DNA from: Manis javanica
Taxonomy: Eukaryota; Chordata; Mammalia; Pholidota; Manidae
Length of the DNA: 64,000 nt
Direction: 5' to 3'
NCBI RefSeq assembly: GCF_040802235.1
Contig: NC_133174.1
Coordinates: forward strand, 106,583,647 to 106,647,646
The position numbers and the translations under genes were made by a program. A model generated the notes under the pieces. It was not told the origin of the DNA. It saw nothing but the letters and a program-made list of their open reading frames with translations, and made no database searches. This document shows, piece after piece, positions 24,309-36,970 of the stretch. The stretch's first letter is position 1, and the number at the start of each line of letters is the position of its first letter.

Positions 24309-27300
24309 ATAGCTATCAATTCTAGTGCACTTACTATGAGCCAGGCACTGCTATAAATACATGTATCTCCTTATTTATTCCCCACAATAAACCTATAACA
24401 CAGATGCCACTATTTGTCCCCTAATTTACAGGTAGGTTAACCAAACTACTTCCTAGCTGTGTGAATTTTTCCCGGCTCTTCAGTCTTTGCATCTTACCTT
24501 CCTCATCTATAAAATGTGGAGGAAGTAACTGGTCTAGGGTCACAAAGTAGTAAGTGGCAGAGTCAGCATTTGAATTCGGGCAGTCTGACACTGGAGCTCA
24601 TGTTTATAACCAATATGCTCCAGTGTGTCCCCTAGGCATGATATGGTGGTTCACTCAGTCATTCAACAAATATTTACAGAGCCTCTAATAGGAGCCAAGC
24701 ACAATTTTAGGGGCAGGGGATACAGCAATGAACAGGAAAGCCACAATCCCTGTTCACATGGAGCTCATGGTCATGTGTGGCTAGACTCTTCTAGCTCTGA
24801 ATGTTGGAATAAACCAAGAAAAAAATCTCTGAGTTCAATAGGGAAGTGTCCAAAAGCAAACTCTCCAGGAACTCCAGTTGGTCAAAGGAGCCTATAGACA
24901 GGGCCAAGGTCATGCCTGGCTCTGTGACCCTGCCGCTTTCTCCTTCCTGCTCTTGCAGAGGCCTGGCAAACAGTGGTATGCCAGAGCCAGCTCACCCAGT
25001 TTCCTGCAGCTCTTCCTCATCCCACATGTACTGACGTCATGTTAGCAGCTTAAAACAAGCTATGGTGGGGGTAATGACACCACAGAAATTGGCAAATGCT
25101 GCAGATCACAGCAATTTTTCTCCCGAGAGCAAGTTCTTAGATACTGACCAGCACACCACTCAGATAAGTGAGCAGCTGCCTTCCACAAAGATGGAGGGAG
25201 GCAACAAATCTACCCTTGACCTTGATAGAATGCTAGCTGCCCTGCCCCTCCTCCAGGAGTGGAGTGAGCCTCAATCCTGCTTCTCTTGTGTGTCTTTTTT
25301 CCAAGTTCAACAGAGCTCAGTTGAGCCTGGAATCCTGAGCAGCTTCAAAATAAATATTTTCATTATGACCCTTTGTGCTCCTCACAGGAGTTACTGTTGC
25401 TGGCACACGCAGAGGGCTGAGTCTCTTCAGAGCTCTTTCCCAGCAGTGCAAAGCAACTGGCCCCAGAACATTTGCATTGCTGGCTCTGTTGGTTCCTCTG
25501 AGGCCTCCTGGATTGTATCTAGGATCATGGGATCTTTGAAATTTCAAAGCTAAGGGACTAACTAGTATATGTTTTTTATTGGGGGTGAGCTGGACCTCAG
25601 TCCACTCAGTAATTACTGTCAACCATAGAGAATCTGTTGGCAAGGAGTCATAATATGCTCACATTCATGTGCCTAGCTCTCTAGAAACAGTAATTATAGG
25701 TGCCATTTATTGGTACCCTTACATATACAGTAGGCTCCAGATTCATAAAATTTCTCTCAATCCCAACATGCACATGTGCACACAAACACACACATATGTG
25801 TGTAGGGTACTCACTCTGCTGGGCCTCTCTGATTAGCAGCCCAGCATCTAGATGAACAATACTGTGGTAAAAATATCTTAGGTCTCTGTTAATAGTGGAA
25901 GCTCTTGCTACCATACATTTATACTTAAAATGCCCTATTAGAAAAGAAAAGAAAATGCTTTGGGGGAACATATTCTGTGCCTGAACAGAATAGTTTTATA
26001 ACGGTCATTAAGGAGGTAAACCTGACACTTATGCACAAGCGGTAGCTATGGTCCCCGAAAGTCTTGTCAGAGAAGAGATCACCTTCAGCAGTCAAGCTAA
26101 AGACCCTTCGCCAAGTCAGTGACAGCACCCAGCCCACAACTGGGCTGAGATTACAGCCTTAAAGCCACTGGAAGCCACTCGTGACCTTGGCCCAAATTGT
26201 GGGTTCTCCAAGCAATGACAGGGTTGTGAGCATGACCAGACAGCAGGATGCATAAGTTGTAGCCTCTTTCGGATCAGGGAAGGGGAATAAAATTAACCCA
26301 GGCCAGGTGGGTGCATCCAATGGGTGCACCTGTGGGGCTAAGAGAGCAATTAACAGGGCAGCCATTTCCTGAAACTTGACAAATGGGAAAAGAAAGCGAG
26401 GGGGTGACTTCATGGGGGTGAGGGTCTCCTCCTACCTCTTCCCTTTTAGAGGGTTCTGTCCCAGGCAGTTGAGCAATTCCAGCCCAGAAGGTGCATGCTG
26501 AAGCATTGTAGCTGTACAATGTCTGGCTGGGAACTCAGGGATGGAGTTTACTATTTCTCCCACTCACTCCACTTTAAGCTCGGCTGCCTTTTCCTCAGTG
26601 CCCTAGGGCAGCCTGTGGTCTACATGTTCAACTACCTGACACTTCTTGCCCTCAGAGAGTCAGTCTGATTTACATGGCCTCCTTCCTAAAGCTTTACTAG
26701 CCCACCCAATTGCACTTGGTTGAAAGGTTGATTGGGGCAAGGGGTCTGTTATTTCATTTCTTATCTCCTCAACTTCAGTATGGGAAATACAGAGCTCTAG
26801 GAGGAATGCCAAGCGAATCTGATATATTTGCACAGAAAATTTTCAGTCATCAAATATTATGTGAAATTTAAGTTGGCTGTCAGCCAAAGATTGGAGAGAT
26901 TTGGCAGTGCTAATAAAATTGGATGTGATAGTATTTGATATTAATGTCAATCAGCACATTTATTTTGTGTCCCTCTCCTGATAGCACCTCATTAAAACCA
27001 TGAGTAGACTTCTGGCATTTGAAGAATTAATAGCCTAAATCTGGACTCAAAGTCCCATGATATGTAATTCTATGAAGCATGTATTTCCATCTCAGACTCC
27101 AAAGCTGGTGTGCAGCAGTGAGTCATTTAGCTAGTGAGTGAGCCTAGCTAACTGCCTGGAATCCATATTTAGAAATGGCTTTGTTGTTCTCTACTTGTCT
27201 CTGAGTATGAAGTCATTCTCCTACAGAAAATGATCCGAAAAATATCTGGTCATTAAGAAAGTTGATGACCTTAGTTATAAAACAGAACTTTAGACTACAT

Positions 27301-27726
27301 TAAAGAGTAAAATATCCAATTCAGTAGTGGTTCAGATCTTCGACATGAGTAAGTTCCCCATATGCTGCATACAGAAATAAGAAAGAACCATTAGCAAAAG
27401 TGTTTTGAGTGTTCCAACTGGCATGGAAACTGGCTTTATTATGGTATTTATATAATTATTAAAGTTTGGAAGTAGGTCACTGAAAATATGCAGGTACGTT
27501 TTACTACACTGTGCAGTGAAAATTATATGCTATGTCATGTTTGCAAATCTGGGTTTTTTTAGGTCTAAGGAGAGATTCTAAACAGAATGTCAAGGAACTG
27601 TTGTTCCTCATATTTGTTTAGTTGGTGCTTAACAGTTTCTAAAGTGCTTTTGGGCTCTCAAAAGATGTTGCTGGTAGTTAGAGAAGCAGTGGGAGGGACA
27701 AAGGGTCAGCCAGACCTGGGTCCTTC

Positions 27727-28189
27727 TGTCTTGCCAATGGGTTTCAGCCCTGGACAATTTCACTATGGATTCCATGTGACCAAAGAAATGACAGTAAAAT
27801 GTTCTTGGGGTGAAAGTGTTATACCCAAATTTATTTCCAGGTGGCAGGTCAGTCACTAGAATACCATTCACTCAGAGCAAGTCTGCACGCAGCAAGCCAG
27901 TCTCTGCCTCTGGGCCCCTCTGTCTGCATAGCCGTCCTCTGGGCCTCTTTGCCTGCACAGCCGTCCCACACAGCTGTCCTCTGGGCCTCTGTCCTCGACA
28001 CTGCCACCACTCTAGCCTCTGGTCTGCTCTCCTGCAGCCTTGCAGCCCTGCCACCGTGTCGCACCCAGAGCACTGGGCAGAGCTCTTTTTATAGAGTCAA
28101 CAGCCATGTATTGCCCATAGATGTGCAATGAGATAGTCAACCAGGGCCAAATGAGAATCCTGGCCACAAGAACTCTCATTTTATCCACA
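27727..28189 (-). repeat. 3' LTR of the short provirus (copy B, 463 bp)
   Basis: Same family as copy C, with fewer tandem units. Its 5' end (TGTGGATAAA) directly follows the purine-rich tract ggagaatcctggaggggtg of the internal region. Confidence 0.88.
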
Positions 28190-29554
28190 CTCCACCCCTC
28201 CAGGATTCTCTCCTCTCAATCTATGTGCCCTCAAGTCCTCTGCAATGGTCCCTATGCAAGGAAGCTTGAATATTTTTCTCCAGGCCCTCCAGCAAAAAGT
28301 CTTGCAGACACACAGGCTGCACTCGTGGCTCTGTCTCTAACCTCTGCCTCTTTGGTCTTAATGGCTGGAACTGCTGCTCTGGTTTCAGCTGTTGCCATAG
28401 CTCCAGTAAGATCCTATTTGGCTTCCCGTCTAATTTCCTTTCATCTGCTCCTGCCCGTATTAAATCAACCCACATCTGGGTCCTCATAACCCTCACAGGG
28501 CCCCTCAAATTCTTCTAGTCAGTAACAGGTCTTATTTCTTTCCGGGTTCTTGTTGCTTCAGCTACTGTACGTATCAGCTCGCATTTTGTAGTCGCTGCCT
28601 CAAGGCGGGCTGCCCCATCAGAGAAGACAGCTTTCCCATCTCTGATCCCGACAGAACAAGTTCATCCACCCCTAAGTCTCACAGCCTCCAGCTCAGCCTG
28701 AGTATAGGGGTGGACCATAGAGTGCTCCACGACCTGGGGAGGGGGCTGCTCCTCTCCTTGGGGAACTTTCAGCTGCTGGGTCTTTATTTTCTTTACAAGC
28801 ACTGGGTGTGCTTTCAATACAGGAGGCACCAGTGCCACCGGCACCACCCCTTCATCCTTCCCCAGCTCCTCCATTTTTGGGGCTGATCGCACCTTTCTCT
28901 CCCCTCCCCCAAATGCCTCCTCTGCTACAACCTTTACCTTTTCTACTGTGCCTCGCAGCAATACTACCTCAGTCTTCAGAAGGTCTCTTACCTTCACCTC
29001 AATGCTTCGCAGCTGTTGTTCTCATGCCACCTCCACCTGTGCTTCCCTCAGGAGTTTGTCTTTGTCCTTGATGGCCTCTTCCTTCTTCAGAACACCTGGC
29101 AGCGCTGCAGTCTCGTCTCCAATGGCACCTTGCTGCCGGCGCTCTCAGGATGCCTCCTCCCACATCCAGGCCATCTCCTTCCTCAGGGAATCCATAGAGG
29201 TTTGCAGTTCACATTCTCATGCTGTCATTTCTTGGGTCTCTTTTGTAGACCTTTTTAAGACTGTGAGAAGCAGCCAACCCACAGTCCCCGCTGCCTCACG
29301 GGCACTTTGCTTCTCAAAGGATCTACTTATTATACCAAGAGCCACCCCTACTGCCTCAGGTGTCACCTCCACCTGCCTCCAGTCCTGGGGTGGGGCCCAG
29401 GCCTCTAGGAGACAAGCCACCTCAGACCACATACCCATTGGGGGATGATCCACTGTCTCCCCATTCAGAGGGGCAGCCTGCTGAAGCACCCCTCCCATAA
29501 GGGCAGCCTGTCTTTTTCCTTGGTCAATAATGAACCCTGCCAACTTTTGCCAAT
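28190..29554 (-). pseudogene. Decayed gag-like coding region of the short provirus
   Basis: The minus strand contains successive open pieces separated by a few stops and frame changes. The first (to about 29,217) includes KRQAALMGGVLQQAAP and SEVACLLEAWAPPQDW. The next includes KVRDLLKTEVVLLRGTVEKV, which looks like a coiled coil, then a proline-rich part ending HPYTQAELEAVRL. The last includes DLIRAGADERKLDG. The order, a coiled coil followed by a Pro-rich segment, recalls retroviral or retrotransposon Gag, but no major homology region or zinc knuckle was seen. The first frame is open back into the 5' LTR. The function is a guess from context. Confidence 0.55.
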
Positions 29555-30058
29555 TGTCTTGCCAATGGGTTTCAGCCCCAGGCAAGTTCATTACAGATTC
29601 AATGTGAGCAAAGAAGTGACAGTAAAATGTTCTTGGGGTGAAAGGGTTATACCCAACTTTATTTCCAGGTGGCAGGTCAGTCACTAGAATCGCATTCACT
29701 CAGAGCGAGTCTGCACACAGCAAGCCGGCCTCTGCCTTTGGGCCCCTCTGTCTGCACAGCTGTCCTCTGGGCCTCTCTGACTGCACAGCCACCCACACAG
29801 CCGTCCCACACAGCCGTCCTCTGGGCCTCTCTGCAGTCGTCCCACATAGCCATCCTCTGGGCCTCTCTGCACAGTTGTCCTGCACAGCCGTCCTCTGGGC
29901 CTTTGTCCTCGGCGCTGCCACCACTCCAGCCTCTGCTCTGCTCTCCTGCAGCTTTGCAGCCCTGCCACCGTGTCACGCCCAGGGCACAGGTATGCAGTGA
30001 GCTAGTCAACCAGGGTCAGGTGAGAATCCTGGCCACAGGAACTCTCATTTTATCCACA
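29555..30058 (-). repeat. 5' LTR of the short provirus (copy C, 504 bp)
   Basis: The longest copy of the LTR. Read on the plus strand, it shows several tandem units of about 36 bp around cctctgggcctctctg between the TATA-like end and the AATAAA signal. The extra units largely explain the 41-bp difference from the 3' LTR. Confidence 0.88.
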
Positions 30059-30860
30059 CCTTGTCATGGCTCTGCCACTTATTCTGTGTTGCCTCAGGTA
30101 AGTCCCTTATCCTCCCCAAGTTTCTGGGCCTCCATCTTTTCCATGAGGATATGAATGCTACTCACTCTGCTCATGTCACAGAGTCCAAGTAAGGACCCAA
30201 ATTGCTAATATGGGAAAGTGTTTGAGAAACATAATGAGTGGTTCCTGTGGGGTCAACTCATTGATTCATTTCACAAACATTAGTTAAGTCCCTTTGTGCT
30301 GTGATTAGCATATCAGAGGTGACTAAGATATGGTTCCCACACTTGAGACTAAAGGTCCAGGCAGATATATGCTTAATAGGAATAAAAGAACTTTGCATAC
30401 AGCTGTGTGGTTCCTGGACTTGAGCTCAAACTGGACCAATCATAGCAGAGTTTCAGAGGAAATGGACAGACCAAACCCACTGCCCATGGCTGGTCGGCAG
30501 CACCTTTCCGCAGCCATTACCTCCCTTCCAAATCTTCTCTGGCTCCTGTTTTCTGCAGTCAAAACGAACTTGACAACAACAGCTGAGCCAGCCAGTTCCC
30601 TTACAAAATTTCCACTGGGTGTCACAAAGCTCAGTTTCCCCTAAGGTACAGCCCCATATTCTGGTCTGGCTTGGGAAAAAATGCAATTACAGCCGGCTGC
30701 TTACAAAAACAAGCAGAAAGATAAAAGAAGACGACAGGGGGAAACACTCTTGCAAATAGATCAGAATGACACATTATTTAACCTAATTACCTGCAAAGCC
30801 ACATCCAACCATTAAGGATCCATAGTCTGTAATAGAATTTCCTGCTATGGAAATACTCAC

Positions 30861-30975
30861 CCACGCACAGGATGTTGAAGCAGAAGCCCTGGCTGATGGA
30901 CTTATTCACCAGCTGGTCGGGCAAGCTGTCAAACCCCACATGTCCAGCCAGGGGGACGGTTCGGCAATCTTCACC
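30861..30975 (-). CDS. SEPTIN6: SEPTIN6 coding exon 2 (residues 11-49)
   Basis: This exon encodes [21 protein letters not shown] and then [18 protein letters not shown], the N-terminal segment that leads into the GTPase core (the first beta strand ends at ILCVG). The acceptor is tcccttccaaattag and the donor GTGAGTATTT. The 115 nt (38 codons plus one base) join exactly to the P-loop exon, rebuilding the glycine of GETG across the junction. Human septin-6, from memory, has GEGCRT and KSVSQ, so Asp13 and Ile37 may be species differences. It is flanked by introns of about 11 kb and 13.5 kb. Confidence 0.94.
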
Positions 30976-31554
30976 CTAATTTGGAAGGGACAGGAGGGGA
31001 GAAAATGAAAACATGCTTAAAAGCAATACGGGTGTCACTTCTCCATCCAAATGCTCTCCATACTAGGAAGTAGCACCTGCCCAGACCCAGTGTGTCATCT
31101 CTTCCTTAGCTGCTACTCCCTGCCCCAAAGCAAAATGGCCCATCGGCTTAGAAATCACGGATTCTTCGGTACAGGCATGCCCAAGGCTCCAAAGGAATGT
31201 TACCATGTTCCAGACAGAGCAAAGCACAGAGGGGGCCTGTGAGGGGCAAGAGGACAGGGTCTGGAGATGAGAATGCTGGTGTTGGAGGGTCACAGACTTG
31301 GGTTAACTCTCAACTCAATCAGTTACAAGCTAGGTAACACCTCGGAGACTCAGTTTTCTTCCACGTCTGTCATATGAGCTAGTATGACCTATCTTCCAGG
31401 TGACTAGGAGCCTCAAATGTGCTAATACATGTGACGAGCTTAGCAGAATACCTGGTACCTGCAGAAGTGTTCAGTAAATACTACAAAGAGACTTCAAAAA
31501 GCAATTCCTCCTCTCTCTAGGGCATTTTGGGGATCTACAAAGGTGGCACAGCAC

Positions 31555-31790
31555 AGAGATGAAGGAAACAGGCTTTGAAATCAGGCAGGTCTGAGTTAGA
31601 GTCCCACCTTCTCCACCTTGTGACCTCAGACAAGTTACTTTACATGTCAAAGTCTCCCCATCTGTAAAACCAGGGACTAGTAGTTACTACGTCATAGGAC
31701 TGATGGGAGATAAGATAATGCTTAAGCACGGAGCCAGGTGCCTAGCATGTGGGCAGCATCCCATCAACAGGAGCTGCTGCTCTTATTGCC
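31555..31790 (+). repeat. MIR, sense
   Basis: Contains gcaggtctgagttagagtcc, tgacctcagacaagttactt and ggagccaggtgcctagcatg. Confidence 0.75.
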
Positions 31791-33129
31791 TTGTGACGCT
31801 ACCCTTCCACCCAGACTCCCAAAATAGCACGTGATGCCGTGGAACACTGCTGGCTCCCTCCAGCTGGAAAGAGCTGCCTCCGTGTTTCCTCTGATTCCGT
31901 TGTCTCCACAGGACTCAGCCAAGCCATTTGCAGCCCTGGAAAGCAGAGGGCCTTTGCTTTGCTTGCAAGTCGCAGATTCTTACTGTAAATGGTTTTACAA
32001 AACAGAAAAAATCTCAAACTGGGGCAGGCTTCCAAAGGGCCAGGAGGAAGGACTAAAGGGGCCTGCATGTACTCAAGAAAGGCACTAACTGCCAACAGCC
32101 ACAGGGGAGGGAAGATGGGAGGAGAAGGGAAGCTTGAGACAGCAGAACTAGGCAAGGGGGTGTGGGTTGCGTAAGGAGTCAGAGCTTCTGTTGGGTGGGG
32201 CTACACCAAGATTTCCATAACCAGACAGGTTGTCAAGAGCAATTCAAGAAGGGCATGGTTCATGCCAGGGGGCCTGTACCAGTACCCCAGAGTGGGCCAG
32301 CAGGCAGCTCTTATGCTGGACTGGACGTGCTTTTAGACCAGGTCCCTAAGGACACACTTTCACCCTGACAGGGATGGGCTGTGCTGGTGAGGAGCCTCTT
32401 GGCAGCTGCCACTGCCACCCCTTTACCGAGCTTGGAATCCCACTCCATTTGGTGTCATCAGACCCTCTGAGAGTGAGAGACAGAGCTAGTGCTGGTGAGT
32501 ACCATCTGGTAAGTTCATCACCCTCTCACCCCACACACTCCTAGTGGAGTATTCTTGACACACAACCATATGCCATCATTCAATCTAGGGTGGAGTAGTC
32601 TGGGTCGCAGTGGGGCACCCATAACAGCTGGGTTTCATGAGTGGCTCGCATAGCTCAGGACTTGTTCTACATTCACCCTTTTCTGCTTCCCTCACCCCTT
32701 TCTCCTTTTTATTAAAGCAAAGAAAGAAAGATATAAGTTGTCTACTGTTCATACCTGGTCCTCAACACCACAGAGAAGACAGAGACTTAAATACGCTTTC
32801 TTGATGGATCCTCCTACATAGCAGACATTGGAAAATGGGGACAGACTCAGAGTTGAGGTTTCCTGAGCCATATTTTATCGTGCCTGGCTGCCGCTTCCTG
32901 TCTCCAAATTCAACAAAGTGGTGCAAGGTCTCTGGTCCAAGTGCCAAAAGGAGAGGAAAGGGAATTTTCAAACCAAAGACAGTGGAGGGCAGTGGGGAGT
33001 AATCCACACCTTATTCCTAAAGATTTCCTTCATTGTCAATGACTTAACACCTCCCATGTGCCCACATTAACACCCACTTTGGCAGTGCCCTAAAGAGCCC
33101 TGATAGCAGAAGAAAGAGTATGGACTTTT

Positions 33130-33600
33130 TATACCCTAGGCAATGAGGTTTGGGGGCATCTTGAGTATTTTCAGTAGGGGAGAGCCATGATAAAAGTAGC
33201 ATATTTGAAAGATCATTCTGGCTGCAGGGTGCTTGATTGACTGGGAGAGAGAGTGGGTAGAGCCGGGAACACATATTAGGAGATGAGTCCAGTAAGACTG
33301 AACTCTTACTTCAGTTAAGGCTGAACTCAGAGTGACATCCAGGCACCATGACAATAAATGCTGGTTGAAATGAACTCATCTGACTTGGGACTTCAGAGGG
33401 AGGAACAAATTGGAGAGTCGTCCTAAAGAGGGGGATAAGATTCAATGAGTGACTGGGCAGAGGGGACAAGGGAGCAAACAAAGCTCTTAAGGCTGCAAGG
33501 TCCTAGGTCTGGGAGCTTGGACTGATGGCACCACGGACAGAAAGAAGGAAGCCAGGAAAGCATGCTTGCTTAGCAGGGAAGTTGAGGATTCTGGTTTTAC
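33130..33600 (-). mobile_element. L2 fragment, antisense
   Basis: Contains gaaagatcattctggctgc and later purine-rich L2-like sequence. Diverged, approximate edges. Confidence 0.5.
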
Positions 33601-33604
33601 ATAA

Positions 33605-34420
33605 GCTGTTACTAAAAAATTACATTTATCGGGTCTTTTACTTCATAGAAGTAATCAATGCTCACTGTAGGAGGCCTTTTAGAACATATGGAAAATTATA
33701 AGGGCAAAAATAATAATCACCCATAATATCACTGTTAATATTTATATGTATTTCCCTCCAGTCCATATACCATTTTTTCTTGCAAAAGAGAAAATCCTGT
33801 ATATTCCTTTTCATAACCTGACACTTAATAGAGTATAGATGTTTTCTTGAGTAATTAAGCATATTTCTAAAACATTCTTATTGTCCACCTAGCATTCCAT
33901 TGTAGCAGTTTATTGTATGTTCTTAACCAATCGTCCACTGCTAGCCATTTAACCTGTTTCCAAGTTTTTGACAACATAAACAAAAATTATTGCTCTTATA
34001 GGCTTGCATACATCTCTGATTATTTCCTTAAGTTGTATTTCTAGAACTGAAGCCTGTTGGGTCCAAGGACACACACGTTGGAAAGACTGATACACACCGA
34101 GAAATCATTCCACAGAGGACAGTACAAATGTCTACTTCCGCCACCAATGTGTGAGTGTCTGTTTACCTACACTGAGACCAACACTGAGTTTCTGAGACTT
34201 TTTAATCATTATGAATTGAATCATCGAAAAATGGCATCATGTCATTTAATTTGCATTTTATTATGAAAGTGAACTGTTTTTATTCAACTATATGTTATGT
34301 ACATTGTGTATATATGAGTTGCCTGCTCATGTCTTTGTCCACTTTTTTTAAAGTTGGTGTTTGTCTTTCTCTTCTGTCTTTGTAAAAGCATTGTATATAT
34401 TAAGGAAAATAAAAGATTTT
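33605..34420 (-). mobile_element. Old L1-like sequence, antisense
   Basis: AT-rich with aacctgtttccaagtttttg, ttaatttgcattttatta and gcctgctcatgtctttgtcc, resembling reverse-complement L1/HAL1. Boundaries are approximate. Confidence 0.5.
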
Positions 34421-35419
34421 GATTTTATTGTAAGATATCCAGGAGAAGAAATCTAAAAAGTACTCAGCCATATGGGATTGCAGGTTCAAGGAGAATTCAT
34501 GACTGGGATAAAATTTAGGAGTGAGGGATATGAAACTGGCTGTGTTCTCCAAGAAACAGTACAGGGAGTAAAGAGCTAAAGATTGAATTTAGGAAATGCC
34601 TGCAAGCAAGCAATGAAAAGATAAAGAGGATTCTTTGAAGAGAGTGATCAGAAATGTAAGAGATAACCCAACAGTTTTCTATCACCAGAGGCCAAGATTG
34701 AAGTCAGGAAGAATTACAGAGAAATAACCATTGATCTGGATCTGGTGAAGGTCCCTGGTGACTTTTAGAATCCTTATTTCTTCCATATCTTTTTACCCAG
34801 TGTCCAACACACCTAGATTAACTGGAAAGTTTGGGGACTAGGGGACATGGGAGCTGGCTAATGTATTTCTCTTGCTAACCAAGATTTAAGCAGCAAACTT
34901 TTTGTCTGAATGCTTGTAGTTGAGAAAGCTTCAAAAATGTATTTGTATATATATTTCCTGTTTAGGAAATCCTGTCTAGTGAGCACCAGTCACTCTTGCG
35001 TTGATGAATCTTATAAGATGTCATGGTCATCATTATGAATATCAGTCCTCATCATTCAGAGCTAAATACACAGAGGTAAAAAGGGCATTGGACTGAATGT
35101 ACAGGGACCCCAGGACAGCTTCTGGAAGTTTCTTCCCCCCTCTCTCACTAAAGCCTTATCTCTTCCCTTTTTTTCCCTTCAGGTGGCCTGACTGAGGTCC
35201 CAATTACTTTGATTGCACTGAACTTAACGTTCCCTGGATTACAATGCATACAAGGTGAGATAGAACTGGCAACTTGGCCCAGCACGTCTGACACTGAAAG
35301 CTCAAGTTATCATCTTGAGTAGCAGGTGGTACCATGTTCAAGGCTTGAACTGAGATGCTAGAAAGGCCACAATCACCAAAATGTTATATGGCCCATCTCC
35401 CATAACCCTGCAACCTCCC

Positions 35420-35910
35420 CTCAGAATCTGTGTCTGTCCAAAGATCCGTGTATGAAGAAATTCATTACAGTATTGTTTATAGTGCTGAAAAACTAGAAAA
35501 AATAAATAAATGTCCAACCATAAGAAAATATTTAACTGAATTATGGTACATGCATATTCTGGAATATTCTGCAGCCATTAAGAATGAAGTAGGTCTACAT
35601 GTACTGATGTGAATATCTCCAAGATATATTATAATGTAGAAAGAAGTTGTAGAACAATAAGCATAGTATGAGCCCCTGTATGCAAAACAGTCTCATATAT
35701 GTGTATGTGCACATACATGCATAGAAAGGGCACTGAAAAGACACCCACCAAACCGAGAACCCAGAACTGTGGCCACCTCAGGGAAGGGGGATAGAAATAG
35801 GGGCTTTTTCAGAGGGTAGTCAGTATGCTTTTGTGTCATTTCCTTTACATCATGAATGTATTCATACATTACTTGTGTAATTTAAAAACATTTTGAACAC
35901 AAGAAAAGAG
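35420..35910 (+). mobile_element. Old L1 3' end
   Basis: Contains ttatggtacatgcatattct and gcagccattaagaatgaag, then a 3' UTR-like stretch and an A-rich tail. Confidence 0.6.
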
Positions 35911-36699
35911 TTCTCACTCAGCTTTGCCACAGAGGTAATTAGGACGCAGAGAGTCTGAGAGGAACTAAAAGGAAAGCAAAATGAAAGAGTGCTCCTGAGA
36001 ATTGGGAGAGCCCCCACTCTGTTCCCCCCATTACATTTCCTGTTTTCTCATCTGCAGCCACCTGCGGTTTGAAATACGTTATAACCACATTTCATATCAC
36101 AGGCAGAAACAACGCTCTCTTTCTCTTCCGCCTCCTCCCCTGAGGACACACCAATTTCTTTTTTTAATTGAATATTCAAAGCTTCATGCTATGCAGAGCA
36201 AGTTATGGTGGGTCCAGCTAAGCATCTTTTCCCTAGTGCTGTTATCCTGAAAATAAACAGTCCCATAAGCACTCAAGTGAGCATCCCCCCTGGCCCCCCC
36301 ACCCCTCTTTCAACCTTTGTGGTATGGTAAGCAAGCAGTATTTGAGGCCTCTGGGAACTGTGGGTGCAACTGAGAGTGCATCTGTGTCAATGAAGAATTT
36401 CTTGCCTCCATTCAAAGCTGGGGTAGCTTAGTAGCTATCATTCTGAAGGATGAGACCAGAGTCAAAACTTCTTGCCAATGACTGGGCTTTCCCTAAACTT
36501 CCTCCTCTGGACTTCACCCATAGATGATAGAAAAGGGCAGAGACACTGAAATAGGATTCTCTCCAGCAGTCCCACATGTCACTTACTGATGGACTCCATC
36601 TCTCACACCTTCCCTTTGTCTATCTCCACCCCCAGCCCTGAATACCCATCTCCGATTGAACCTGCAAATCTTTATGACGAACCTCAAATCAATTAAGAG

Positions 36700-36970
36700 T
36701 TCAATGATGCATAATGGTATATATTAAGCAGATAATAAAAATATTCTCTAAGAATATTTAATGACATGGGGAAATGATCACCAAATATTGCTAGGCAAAA
36801 AGCAAAACCAAAATACACAGGATCATCCCAATCATGAGGAAAAATTACATATGCATTTTTTTAAAGCTTGGAAGACTATACATCAAAATGGTTGCTGCTT
36901 CTCTGTGTTTTCTGAACTTTCTACAATAGGCATATTTTACTTTTATTATCAGAATAAAAAAAATTTTTAA
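36700..36970 (+). mobile_element. Old L1 3' end fragment
   Basis: Contains tctgaactttctacaatag and ttacttttattatcaga followed by an A-rich tail, typical of ancient L1 ends. Confidence 0.5.

Larger units (their letters stand above)
27727..30058 (-). mobile_element. Short LTR provirus on the minus strand (copies B and C)
   Basis: Two LTRs of the same family as copy A (5' LTR 29,555-30,058; 3' LTR 27,727-28,189) flank a 1,365-bp internal region. The insertion lies within a MIR: the left flank ends ccagacctgggtccttc and the right flank resumes ccttgtcatggctctgcc, so the duplication is CCTT or a 5-mer with one change. A purine-rich tract abuts the 3' LTR. No reverse transcriptase, protease, integrase or envelope sequence is present, so it is a deleted or non-autonomous member. 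It lies in SEPTIN6 intron 2 in the sense orientation. Confidence 0.88.
19892..30860 (-). other. SEPTIN6 intron 2
   Basis: An 11-kb intron. It holds three L1 3'-end pieces at 19.9-21.3 kb, a TA repeat, a solo LTR at 23,816-24,308 inside MIR sequence, L2 at about 24,645-24,790, a short LTR provirus at 27,727-30,058 inside another MIR, and L2 at about 30,245-30,345. About 21.4-23.4 kb and 24.8-27.7 kb are mostly unassigned unique sequence. The stretch at about 26.8-27.6 kb is AT-rich with no repeat recognised. Confidence 0.7.

Noticed and set aside
23921..24356. Frames in copy A of the LTR (also at 27.8-28.1 kb and 29.6-30.1 kb)
   Set aside because: They are translations of the LTR tandem units, which stay open because the unit is a multiple of three.
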